NCBI GenBank assembly: GCA_000969725.1
Contig: JXSR01S074820.1
DNA: 21,197 nucleotides
Direction: 5' to 3' (one strand)
Source: Ophiothrix spiculata
Taxonomy: Eukaryota > Echinodermata > Ophiuroidea > Amphilepidida > Ophiotrichidae
This document shows positions 10,305-18,791 of this stretch, piece by piece. Made by a program: the position numbers and the translations under genes. The notes beneath the pieces were generated by a model, which did no database searches, had not been told where the DNA came from, and saw nothing but the letters and a program-made list of their open reading frames with translations. How positions within the stretch are numbered: position 1 is the first letter of the stretch; each line of letters begins with the position of its first letter.

Positions 10305-10590
10305 CATGGCCTAGCAATATAAATCCCCGACTCTTAATCTCAGGGCATTGAGAGTCATAGGTTCGAATCCAGTGAGCGACGTGTGAAGTATCCTTGAGCA
10401 AGATACTTGCCCTGATGTGCTCCTGTCCACCCATGTGTCAAGTGGGTACCGGCATTCTTCAGTGCTGGGAAGGTAAAAGACTCGCGGGGAAGGAGGTGTG
10501 GCGATCCCCTCACCGCAAATATAACACAAATAGTGGAGTCTGGTCAATCGCTGCGAAAGAGAGATGGGCACTAGGACCTGCGTAAAAATA
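10305..10590 (+). mobile_element. tRNA-derived SINE-like repeat, copy 1
   Basis: A polymerase III B-box, GGTTCGAATCC, lies at about 10361-10371. It is preceded by a tRNA-like stem (GACTCT and AGAGTC around 10329-10355) and an A-box-like TGGCCTAGCAATA. Downstream is a CCTTGAGCAAGATACTTGCC segment, of the kind many animal tRNA-SINEs share after the tRNA head. The body continues GC-rich to about 10580. It is antisense to the host gene and ends about 40 nt below the exon F donor. Confidence 0.72.
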
Positions 10591-10627
10591 TAGGATGTCC
10601 CCTTTACCTTCTTTTTAACCTACTTAC

Positions 10628-10762
10628 CAGCTGACCGTGGCTCTCCGTTAGAGGGAGTTGGTGATAACATTTTTTCTCCACTGGAAGCAAACACATTACT
10701 ATCACCACTACTACCACGACGCTGTCTAGCTCCCCCTGGTGGAGCACTCTTTGGCAAATTAG
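10628..10762 (-). CDS. NEK9: NEK9-like exon F: Ser/Gly/Pro-rich linker exon
   Basis: This 135-bp exon encodes residues 282-325. The peptide contains NLPKSAPPGGARQRRGSSGD and GEKMLSPTPSNGEPRSA: disordered, with an LSPTP cluster that is a plausible target of proline-directed kinases. NEK9 is activated in mitosis through CDK1 and PLK1 (family knowledge); using this site for that is inference. The acceptor is TTTCCGTTGCAG (AG at 10764-10763) and the donor G|GTAAGT (10627-10622). Phase is 1-1 and the length is divisible by three. A SINE-like copy lies just downstream in the next intron, ending near 10590. Confidence 0.82.
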
Positions 10763-12272
10763 CTGCAACGGAAACATAAAGTACAAACTTACAATCACAG
10801 AAAAAATGTCTATACTGTATTCTGTCGGACACAGTTGTTGAATTTGGCATACTCAGTCCTTGTTACTGGCATGAAACTTACTGTGCGATGTCTATGGAGT
10901 GAACCAATATTTCCACAAAATTTTATGTTTCCGCTTTGATTCATTAATATTTACTTACAATAAAGATGAAAGATACATTTTTGAACAATATATCGAAGAA
11001 AGGGGTTGATACAAAAATTAATTTAGCTGAAAATGTAAATTTTGTAGACTTCTTCATTGACCTCCAATGCAATGTTTCACGCCAGGGAGTAACATGGAAC
11101 AGCCTCAATTGACCAATCAGAGGACAGGATTCTAGTCTGTGACATCAGTGCATCCAACAGAATAAGTTGAAATTTTTGTGAGCTTATATTTGTGCAAATT
11201 TCGCGAACCAATCCTCAATGGCGAAAATAAAAACTTGCGAAATATAATTTAATTTTTCCCTCAAAGTTCCCTTATTCATGATCAATGTAGAGGGTAAATA
11301 TGGGACAAATATTTCCCAAACCAGTCATGTTATGGGGAAAAAGTTAGAAGTATAATGAAACATTTGGCTATTTAGTTCAAAGAAATGGTCTGGAGTCTTG
11401 AAATAATATAGAGCACGGGTCTCTTAATACAGAGATTATGGGTTCGAGCCCCGGGTCAGGCGGTTTTCAGCTCCTCGTTTCCTTAGGCAAGAAACTTTAC
11501 TCTACTTGCTCCGTGGTCGGACAGTCACGTAAAACCGTGAGTCCCCTGTACGAATAGACTCCTTCATGGGGTATGCATGTTATGCAAGTACTTGTATCAT
11601 TGATTGATTGATTCTTGCCATACTTTTTAATCAACTTTTCACAAGTGATGGCAATATGCAAAATCACAAAAATAATGATTTTAACAGTATCTCAACATCT
11701 ACTTTACATGAGTTAACGCATCTTTCGTCATCAGTCAATGCTAAATTTGTAGAAAATTAGAAAATTGCCTTTCTGTCAAGGAGGGAATTTTGAAATCTGG
11801 ATTTGATTTAATATCTACAATTTACGCTTGCCAATACAGCCATCAAAAGAAAAGATGTGGGGATAACAGTGAATTGTCACCAATGGAATCTAAATCATGA
11901 AGTCACCAAAATACCCAAAGGAAAACTTCAAATTAAACGCCTAGATTTGCTTATAACTCTAGCTTAGGTCGGATTTTTTTATTTTATTTATTTCTTTTTA
12001 AAGTCAATGTTTCACATACAAGAACACAAAATATACGACACATAATACAGAACATCTACACTTTTTCGGTAACACATCTTTTATTTGTAATTTTGAATGT
12101 CCTGCAAGTCATAACTCGGACCCCCATGAATTGATTCCCATCAAATTTGGGATTTGGAGTTTTTTACCATGCTCAAAAAAATAAAAATATTTAGGGTCGG
12201 TCGGGTTACGCCAATCAAACATTTTTTTAGGCCTTATTCCAATACTTAATACTATTTTGAAAGAAAGATTAC
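10763..12272 (-). other. Intron between exons E and F
   Basis: This is a 1510-bp intron. It holds the second SINE-like copy (11400-11615). A block at about 11965-12240 begins AGGTCGGATTTTTTT, contains T-rich and A-rich low-complexity sequence, and ends GGGTCGGTCGGGTTACGCC near 12210; it is probably an old repeat fragment. Nothing else is recognised. Confidence 0.8.
11400..11615 (+). mobile_element. tRNA-derived SINE-like repeat, copy 2
   Basis: GAGCACGGGTCTCTTAATAC, then AGAGATTATGGGTTCGAGCCCC. The first part gives an anticodon-arm-like TCTCT/AGAGA stem and the second carries the B-box GGTTCGAGCCC. A CCTTAGGCAAGAAACTTTAC segment follows, homologous in position to that of copy 1, and the repeat ends in an ATTG microsatellite tail (about 11599-11612). 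The simple-repeat tail and tRNA-like head fit a SINE. No intact tRNA can be folded from it. Confidence 0.78.
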
Positions 12273-12329
12273 CTGATCGTTGAGATGGATTGGCACTGGT
12301 TGGCACACTTGGGACTGAGTTTTCTGAAC
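12273..12329 (-). CDS. NEK9: NEK9-like exon E: short Ser/Pro linker exon
   Basis: This 57-bp micro-exon encodes residues 263-280, SENSVPSVPTSANPSQRS, with a split Ser codon at its start and one base carried over at its end. The acceptor is CTTTCTCAG (AG at 12331-12330) and the donor G|GTAATC (GT at 12272-12271). There is no homology signal in the peptide. The call rests on both splice sites, exact phase agreement with exons D and F, and position. It is a phase 1-1 exon with a length divisible by three, so it can be included or skipped without changing frame. Confidence 0.75.
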
Positions 12330-12410
12330 CTGAGAAAGATATTTAAGCAAAATATTACAATTTGATAATCCCCTTTGGAGGCAGAGGAATAAACAATATG
12401 TTCACCAATT

Positions 12411-12785
12411 ATTATGCTTTATACACCGTGAAGTAATGCAGCAAGCAATCAGACTCTGCTACAAGATCCATAGCATATCACTTGTAATCTACAGCATTGT
12501 TAACTGGTGGTTTTGTCTTGTGTAAGAGACTGATAATGATTGATTATACCAAATCACTGCATATTGATATTTTTTATACATGATTTTAGTATTATTTTTT
12601 CTTATTTTGTTGCTACCACATGGACAAGCAACTTGAACATAAGTTCATTTGAATATTCAGCCAGATTGGGTATGTGGTTATAACTTAAACAATACAGACT
12701 AATTTATTCCACGTATGGTCAATTGGACTTCTGTGCAAAAATGGGCTGCTTGTTGCATACTTCAAGACTTATAAAGTATTATATG
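12411..12785. mobile_element. Foldback element, inverted relative of 8278-8672
   Basis: The left arm (12411-12450) contains GAAGTAATGCAGCAAGCAAT. The right arm (12745-12785), inverted, reads GAAGTATGCAACAAGCAG, after a shared ATAATRCTTTATA block. Interior blocks GTTGCTACCACATGGACAAG and TGAACATAAGTTCATTTGAA are the reverse complement of the 8-kb copy. Both copies are complete enough to define the family's ends. Confidence 0.75.
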
Positions 12786-12834
12786 CTTTGATATTTTGCC
12801 AACTGTAAGAAACAGAAGGTACTTTATCCATACA

Positions 12835-13087
12835 TCAACAATTTTCAAGTTCCAATTGTGTCACATTTGCATATTGCCGCAATGGTCCGTCGAAAGAAGA
12901 GTTGAATTTATTCTATCTCAAAATGTTGTGTCGTTGCGACTATCACAACAGGGTTATCAATATATTGGCTTGTCGTGCTTGCCACAAAAATTTCCAGATA
13001 CGACAAGGTCGAGATTGCGCATTTGAAATTTGTGACATCACTCTGGTCGTACGACCACCACGACAGACACTCTGAAACCAGCTTTAG
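12835..13087. mobile_element. Truncated copy of the 15748-16048 miniature element (inverted)
   Basis: It aligns to the reverse complement of 15748-16048 from CATATTGCCGCAATGGTC (about 12868) through AGTTGAATTTATTC, ATATTGGCTTGTC, GACAAGGTCGAG and the terminus CTGAAACCAGCTTTA, which ends at 13087. The opposite terminal repeat is missing or too degenerate to see. Confidence 0.75.
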
Positions 13088-13215
13088 GTCCAATCAAAAA
13101 CTTGACCCTTGACCCAAACCTAACTCACTAACCATGACCCAACCCTAACCAAAACCCTAACCGTAATCCCTAAAATTTCAGATGGGACCTAAAGTATACT
13201 TGGTCCAATGTTCAT
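13086..13215. repeat. CCCTAA-rich dispersed repeat, copy 2
   Basis: It begins GGTCCAATCAAAAACTTGAC, contains CCCTAACC-type units, and ends GGGACCTAAAGTATACTT, paralleling copy 1 in order and orientation. It abuts the end of the truncated miniature element exactly, so one probably inserted next to or into the other. Confidence 0.6.
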
Positions 13216-13765
13216 TATGGATGAGGTATATATATTTCTGAGGGTGTGTAGCTCCCATTGAAAAGTTTGGATTCCGTAACAAACACCAACTTTTTGAATA
13301 ATTGTTCTCGGAATTCTTACCGTTTAACACTGCTTACAACAGCTAATTATTTATTTTGTTTTTTATAATATGTTTTGACATTCAAAAAAGCTTAATTTTC
13401 TTCATAAGTATATAAATATTTTTCTTTCGTTTATATAAAGTATATCAATGAATTTGAATTTCATTTTGCTTAGGACTGCTAACAAAAATGGAATTGTGAT
13501 GAATTCTGATTACTGTCTTATCCACTAAATTGGAACATTGGAAACATTCACTTGAAAAAAGAAATGGACATTAATTAACCTGTAATTGTATACAACTTGG
13601 CCTTGCCTTCAGTACAACCAACATTTTTGACGTAGCTTTTAAAAACCGACAAGCTAAAACAAAAAAGCCTCACAAGCGCACAGACAACTCATAACGATTT
13701 TCCCCCCTGACCACCCCATCCCCTTGTGGCGCCCCATCTGACCCGCTTGCCTTCAACCAACTTAC

Positions 13766-14021
13766 TTAAACTCGGAGCAGGTGAGGCGTCTCGACTAGCC
13801 TGGTCATCTTTCGGTACCAAACTTGAATTAGACCCCACTGATCCTGCACTATGATGGCGCTCTCTTGTTTTATCTTGAGGCACTCCAAGACTGGCCATTT
13901 CCACGCTGGTTTTGGTTCCTTCGTCACTTGGTGGCGGCGTTGGTTGCGGTCCTTTTCCCCACATGAGGATTTTATTGTCGTCAGTCCCTGATACCGTGTA
14001 ATTATCACCACATGCTACCAC
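13766..14021 (-). CDS. NEK9: NEK9-like exon D: last visible RCC1 strand, then low-complexity linker
   Basis: This 256-bp exon encodes residues 177-261 (phase 0 start, one base over at the end). The first 24 residues are RCC1-like: VVACGDNYTVSGTDDNKILM, then WGKG. The chain then goes straight into PQPTPPPSDEGT and a Ser/Lys/Pro-rich stretch with no further RCC1 signature. In vertebrate NEK9, as I remember it, a blade ending in a Trp-Gly-Gly-Asn-type loop continues into one more partial blade before the tail, so the propeller here looks shortened. The acceptor is CTGTATAG at 14023-14022. The donor is TTTAA|GTAAGT, with GT at 13765-13764. The frame stays open past the donor to about 13689, but that read-through is low complexity and the strong donor is preferred. 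Confidence 0.88.
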
Positions 14022-14685
14022 CTATACAGAATTACATAAATCCATAATACTATAGATCAAAACATTAGTAATAAAATCCAAAATATAGGAGTATAAAGTG
14101 AACTAGAGAAAGAGATGGAAGTTATCGGACATCAGTGAAAAGCTTGATGGCATACAAGACCTGTTGAGCGCCCTGTAAAATTTAGAAAACTGAAATATGA
14201 ATAAAAATGACAAGTTAATTAATAGTGTGCCATCAATAATTTATTCAGAGGGGTAATGTTACCCCACAGATCATGGGTAAAAGTTTACAGTGTCGCATAA
14301 TTTAGACATAACACAGAAACGTATCAATGTTTACTTAGTTTGTCCATGTACAATGTCATACTGGAATTAATATTTACATGGCAATGTACAGTGATTCTAT
14401 TTTACTCTAACTGTACCGATCACACAGAATCTCTTCAAAATCTTGCTATTTGTGTGTAAATCTAATGATGAATGAAACAGGGATGTTGACCTTTTAAATT
14501 AAAAAGTGCATCGTTATGATTAGCCGCTTGGCAATGCATCATATTTCGAATCACCAGAATCTACATTTGTGCTTGTTACAAAATTTTCATTCCACAAAAT
14601 GGTTCAGATAACTCACTTGAAAAAAAATGTAAAAAGGAGTCAGCAGAATTGCATAATGATGCCAAGATAAACATACAAAACTTAC
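14022..14685 (-). other. Intron between exons C and D
   Basis: This is the shortest intron, 664 bp, AT-rich. I see no repeats, hairpins, RNA genes or second-strand genes in it. The local run TAATGTTACCCCACAGATCA near 14256 has no recognised role. Confidence 0.75.
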
Positions 14686-14904
14686 TGTAACTCTCTTATC
14701 ACTCAAATACCGCACTAAAGCTGGCGCTTCTCTGGGTTTGATGTGACCGAGTCCAAGCTGTCCTTCGGCATTCCTACCAAACGTATAGATCACCCCAGGG
14801 TCTACAATCACAGCACTATGATGCGGACCCAACACCATATCTAGCACACGGAAGGTTGATAAGGTTTTGATGATTGTTGGAACTTTGCGACCTTCAACTT
14901 CAGT
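14686..14904 (-). CDS. NEK9: NEK9-like exon C: RCC1 propeller blade
   Basis: This 219-bp exon (73 codons, phase 0 at both ends) encodes residues 104-176. It starts TEVEGRKVPTIIKTLSTF, a loop linking two blades, and continues with GPHHSAVIVDPGVIYTFG and RNAEGQLGLGH, a canonical RCC1 repeat. The acceptor is TTTTAACAG (AG at 14906-14905) and the donor ACA|GTAAGT (GT at 14685-14684). It could be skipped without a frameshift, but that would remove a structural blade, so I expect it to be constitutive. The phase joins exactly to exons B and D. Confidence 0.9.
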
Positions 14905-15747
14905 CTGTTAAAAGAGAGAATACCATAAATTAATCCAAATTTGTTTATGTGATCAACATATCAGAAAACTAATATATATTGACCAATTATCTTTAACACT
15001 AATCTACACACATAGTGCCATATGATACAATTGGGTGTATTTTGCATTAAAATACACATTTAGAACAATCTCATATCATTAACTCTTAATTTTTGGACAT
15101 TTCTAGCTTGTATATGTCTCAAATAACATAATACAACAGATTTAAGTTTAATATCACCTATATTTTTCTTCTGATGGTTCAAAACCCAAATTTTTGAGCC
15201 TATTTTTAGTCAGATTTTGCTTCAAAATTATACAAAAAATGCCATAACTAAATAGAAAATATTTGCATTTACATATTTTTTTCAGTTTTTGAATGTTCAA
15301 ACAAGTCCTAACTTATATTTATTAAATGAATATATTTTTCGATATGTGTGTACATGAAATTGTCCATTAAACTCGAATTTTTTGTGGAAATATGCCAAAA
15401 TTTACTTTTATCTCATTAATTATTCATGAGCTTATTAGAATAATCATCAACATAATTTGAAATATGTAATCTTTATCTACAAGCCCAAGGTGTACCCTTT
15501 GCATTGATATATACCCACTTCAATTAGCTGCAAAATGACAATAAAGGGACATTTATAGAAAGCATGGAAATTCACTAAAATACCCCCATTTTTGTGCATG
15601 TAGATTAGGGCTAATAGATATAAGATTTTTGTGATAAAAATCATGTTTTTGCAAGCATTTTCATCCTTGTAATGCTGTTTTCATACTATTTAGACTCTAG
15701 TAGACCCAAAATCAATGCATTTGTGACATTATGTTACGTCTACTAAA

Positions 15748-16048
15748 TAAAGCTGGTTTCAGACTAGCCTGTCATGCCGTCGTACAACAGGCAAAAATTT
15801 AAAGTGCGCAAACTCGACCTTGTCGCATCTCCTTGCCGTATGACAAGCCAATATATCGATTACCCTGTCGTAATGGTTGCAACGGCACAATATTTTGAGT
15901 GGGAATAAATTCAACTTTTCTTGCAACAGACCATTGCGGCAATATGCTAATGTGTCGTGCTACAGTACGACAACTATAAATTGCAGATGTTTGGTCGTGT
16001 GCCGCAACGTTGTGTGCCGCAATGACAGCTAGTCTGAAACCACCTTTA
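15748..16048. mobile_element. Complete 301-bp miniature inverted-repeat element
   Basis: The termini are TAAAGCTGGTTTCAGACTAG on the left and, inverted from the right, TAAAGGTGGTTTCAGACTAG, followed by further matches (CTGTCAT). The interior is rich in TTGTCG/CGACAA motifs (GACCTTGTCGC, CCCTGTCGTAATGG, TACGACAAC). No ORF is present. A truncated inverted copy sits at 12835-13087, so the family is multi-copy. Confidence 0.85.
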
Positions 16049-16258
16049 TGCTGAACATCAAGTGTGTGATCGTGTGAGTAATGTAATGCATGTATCTACC
16101 AGATGATCAACACCCAACCTATGATTTACACTGGCAGGCTCAGTCAACTATGTTTCCTACGCCACATTCTTCAAATGCCGGAAGATGAACTATGCATGTG
16201 ATAGCCCTGTTCGAACCAAGTCATGCAACCACCTCATTGGGTTAACACATTTGTCAAA

Positions 16259-16316
16259 ATGGGTACTAATTCCCCTTTTTAGATTTGTAATGGGTACTAA
16301 TTCCCCTTTTTAGATT
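16259..16316. repeat. Two-copy 31-bp tandem duplication
   Basis: ATGGGTACTAATTCCCCTTT plus TTAGATT occurs at 16259-16285 and again from 16290, a 31-bp period with near identity, which suggests a recent slippage duplication. Confidence 0.85.
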
Positions 16317-16638
16317 CTAATGCCGCTATCATACTAGTGTAGTTCTGTAGCTTTGACACTGTGTGACATATATTTTTAGCAAAAACTTGTCGCTTCTGGT
16401 TGTCATAGCAGCAAAGCTACATGTCGCTGAGATAATCAATATCAACACAATTATGTCGCATGGCAAGATTTTTAAAGTTGAAATTAATTCAACTTACAAG
16501 GCAACATAAAGCAACAAAGCTGCAAAGCTACAAAAGTGTGAAACCAAGCAAGCGACAGATTGAGCTACAAATTAAAGCTGCATAGCTATAATAAGCATAA
16601 GAAAAAATGATAAATGTTGAAAGACATGCTTTTCTTAC

Positions 16639-16825
16639 CTTGGTAAATATATTCTTCATAGCCATGAGGAAGCCCTGCCTGTTATTCAAACCCAGTTTAT
16701 TGTTTGCATTATTGCCGCATGCCAACAGACACCCCATGTCAGTCAGAAACATGGTCCCATCAAGGCCACATTTGACTTGCTGAATAAAAACTGGATCAGA
16801 CACTTCTACCTCCTTGGGTTCACAG
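16639..16825 (-). CDS. NEK9: NEK9-like exon B: RCC1 propeller blade
   Basis: This 187-bp exon encodes residues 42-103. Its first base completes a Tyr codon split with exon A (TA plus C), and it ends in phase 0 at ACCAAG before donor GTAAGA (16638-16633). The acceptor is TTCTATTTCAG, with AG at 16827-16826. The product reads CEPKEVEVSDPV, then KCGLDGTMFLTD and LLACGNNANNKLGLN, an RCC1 blade in which ACG stands where many blades have WG; I recall the same ACG variant in vertebrate NEK9. This is the most NEK9-specific part of the propeller. The 2.4-kb intron upstream is full of repeats, and one 451-bp element ends only about 20 nt from this acceptor. Confidence 0.9.
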
Positions 16826-16846
16826 CTGAAATAGAAGGACACAATG

Positions 16847-17297
16847 TGTGACCCGCCATATCGAAAGGTACCTTAAGGGTCCCAAAATCAAAATGATTTT
16901 TTTTGTCTCATTTAAAAGCTGAGATTTCATGCTTTAGAATGACACCTTGCTTTTGGATGTTCGGTTGCAAAGTTACATCCAAATTAGTAAAAAGCATCGG
17001 GCTGATTTGGAAATCAATAGTTCTGAGAAAATCAAGTTTAAAATTTTTGTACTTGTAAAACTTGAATGGAGAGAGGATTTTTATCTTGGTTTTTAACACA
17101 TTTTTCTTATGTTTTGGATGTTGGAACCTGATCAATAGGAAAGAATACAGGCAACGTTTCTGATGAAATTAGAAATTCAACCTTGGATGTGATTTTTTGA
17201 CTATGCTCAGCTTCAATTGGCTGTATCACATAAATCACATAAATTACTATGCCAACCTTAAGGTACCTTTCGATATGGGGGGGGGGGGGGGGTCACA
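16847..17297. mobile_element. 451-bp inverted-repeat element at the exon B acceptor
   Basis: The left terminus is TGTGACCCGCCATATCGAAA then GGTACCTTAAGG. The right terminus, inverted, is the same, except that GACCC-GCC is replaced by an expanded homopolymer of 16 G on the plus strand (17277-17292). About 30 bp are otherwise matched. The interior is shared with the 1-299 copy. There is no transposase frame. The left end is about 20 nt from the splice acceptor AG, so the element supplies sequence to the branch-point region. Confidence 0.85.
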
Positions 17298-17445
17298 TAT
17301 ATTGATGAAGACATTCAAAGAAACCTTGATTGTGAGAACCTTTGATGGTAATATTTTTTTCAGGCTCTATTCAATTTGAGAAATGAACACTGTTTGTGTC
17401 CAAAAATCCTAATGACCTTGGTACTTAAAATATCACTTGTGAAAA

Positions 17446-17798
17446 TTAAAGCAATACTATAAGATTTTGAGCCGAAATGGTTTTGATTAAAATGATTAAA
17501 AACAGCCTAAAATGAAGGAATGCGACATGCATTTTCAAGTGTATTTTGTCAAAACCTTGTTTTGCCACAGCAAAAATGGATAAAAAGCACATGCGTGCTT
17601 TCCTATAGTAATACACATAGAATTAAATTTGGGATCCCGAATTTAATTCAACAATTGGCCATAACTGAAAAATTAAGTACATTTTAGCCAAATCGCTTGG
17701 AGGGTATCAATATCTACCCAAAACAAACCCAATAAGCTAAAAAACGTCATGGGTGACAGGGGGGTGCTTCACTTTAACACTTTATAGTATTGCTTTAA
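17446..17798. mobile_element. TTAA-flanked miniature element
   Basis: TTAAAGCAATACTATAA at 17446-17462 is perfectly inverted at 17782-17798. Reading TTAA (17446-17449 and 17795-17798) as target duplication leaves a 345-bp element with AGCAATACTATAA termini. TTAA targets are typical of the piggyBac superfamily, although the terminal bases are not the usual CCC. It contains a near-perfect palindrome around GGGATCCC at about 17621-17650. Confidence 0.72.
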
Positions 17799-18633
17799 GA
17801 GAATAACTTAAGTCCCTGGGCAATATACATGCGTGCTTTCCTATACTAATACATGGCATTTTCACGGTAATTGAAGGACAATCATAGAATTTTTCTGTAT
17901 TTCAAACACATGTATTGCCAAAATTGAATTGGATAAAATAAAACTAATTCCATATTTAGTTGAGTATACCTGAAAGCATTCATATTCAACAGGAATTTTT
18001 TCATAAAAATTCCTCTGTCGCAAAATATGAATATTAATGAGGTCGGTCACGGAAGGACAGCAAAATGGACATGGTTTTTCACCTTGAGTACATTTTTGAA
18101 ATTTTTTATGAAAGTTATGAAGAAATTTTTTCAAAGTTACTGAATGCATTGCTTGGTGTTTCTGCAATAGTTTGCCACATTCCACATCAAAATATTCCCT
18201 ACGGTTATGTTTTAACAATGCGAAATGCGAAGGGATCATGGTCACGGAAGGACGGTAACGGAAGGACAATTTGTCCGGTGATTTTTGGGTGCACTGAACC
18301 GTATAACAAAAAATACAACCTCATGTGTAAATTTGATCCTTATTTAAGCCATTTAGAACAATAACACCCAAGTAAACAACCAAGAATGGGTTGAAAAAAT
18401 TAAATAAAAATTACTACTTTTCATTATGAAAATCAAGAAATTTGACCAAAAATTAGGTTTTTTAAAGAAATTTCATAGACATCTTTGTTCAGTCTTTTCA
18501 AAATTAGGTTCATTTTAAAGAGCTTCAAAATAGCTTTCTTTTGATACCAAATATATGGTGGTAGCATTTTTCAATGAATAGTTACATCCTTTTTTCAATA
18601 TTTTTCTCATGTCCACTTTTTCGTGAAAATGCC

Positions 18634-18791
18634 CACATATAGAATTAAATTAGGGATCCTGAATTTAATTCAACAATTGACCGTAACAGAAAAGTAAGCA
18701 TGTTTAAGCCAAATCCCTTGGAGGGTATCAATATCTACAAAAACAAACCCAATAAGCTAAAAAAATCAAAAGTCATGGGTGACAGGGGGGG
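18634..18791. repeat. Partial direct copy of the TTAA element interior
   Basis: It aligns with 17614-17764 over about 150 bp: CACATATAGAATTAAATTAG, the palindrome around GGATCC, CTTGGAGGGTATCAATATCT, AACAAACCCAATAAGCTAAA, and GTCATGGGTGACAGGGG. The terminal inverted repeats are absent, so it is a fragment or a related larger element sharing this core. Confidence 0.8.

Larger units (their letters stand above)
6810..10627 (-). other. Intron between exons F and G
   Basis: This 3818-bp intron is the longest in the window. It contains the element at 7856-8060, the foldback at 8278-8672, a Pro/Leu-like CCCTAA-rich repeat at 10096-10245 and the SINE-like copy at 10305-10590. CATAACGCAGGTG occurs at 7607-7619 and 7670-7682 as an imperfect 63-bp tandem pair. 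Positions 8750-8850 are locally GC-rich. From 9500 to 9900 a GTCACAAACGTTAC-like motif recurs four times. Elsewhere nothing is recognised. Confidence 0.8.
12330..13765 (-). other. Intron between exons D and E
   Basis: This is a 1436-bp intron. It contains the foldback at 12411-12785, the truncated miniature element at 12835-13087, and directly after it the CCCTAA-rich repeat at 13086-13215. Positions 13216-13765 are AT-rich and show nothing recognisable. Confidence 0.8.
14905..16638 (-). other. Intron between exons B and C
   Basis: This is a 1734-bp intron. Positions 14905-15740 are very AT-rich with nothing recognised. The complete miniature element is at 15748-16048. At 16259-16316 there are two direct copies of an ATGGGTACTAATTCCCC unit with a 31-bp period. 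At about 16345-16540 a second possible inverted-repeat element has TGTAGCTTTG on the left and CAAAGCTACA-like sequence on the right, but its ends are unclear. Confidence 0.78.

Noticed and set aside
10329-10375. Possible functional tRNA gene
   Set aside because: A B-box and a stem are visible, but there is no complete cloverleaf or acceptor stem, and the sequence continues into a SINE-like body.
13100-13175. Interstitial telomere (CCCTAA units)
   Set aside because: The units are irregular, and the same unique flanks recur at 10096-10245, showing a dispersed repeat.
13689-13765. Continuation of the exon D frame past the donor
   Set aside because: A consensus GTAAGT donor joins in phase to exon E. 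The extension is Arg/Gly-rich and ends quickly.
17862-18269. Minus-strand 135-codon frame with CGK and GEKPCPFC, resembling C2H2 zinc-finger linkers
   Set aside because: The cysteine and histidine spacing does not form a finger, the repeated RPSVT/CPSVT words come from the ACGGAAGGAC DNA repeat, and the frame lies in a repeat-rich intron.
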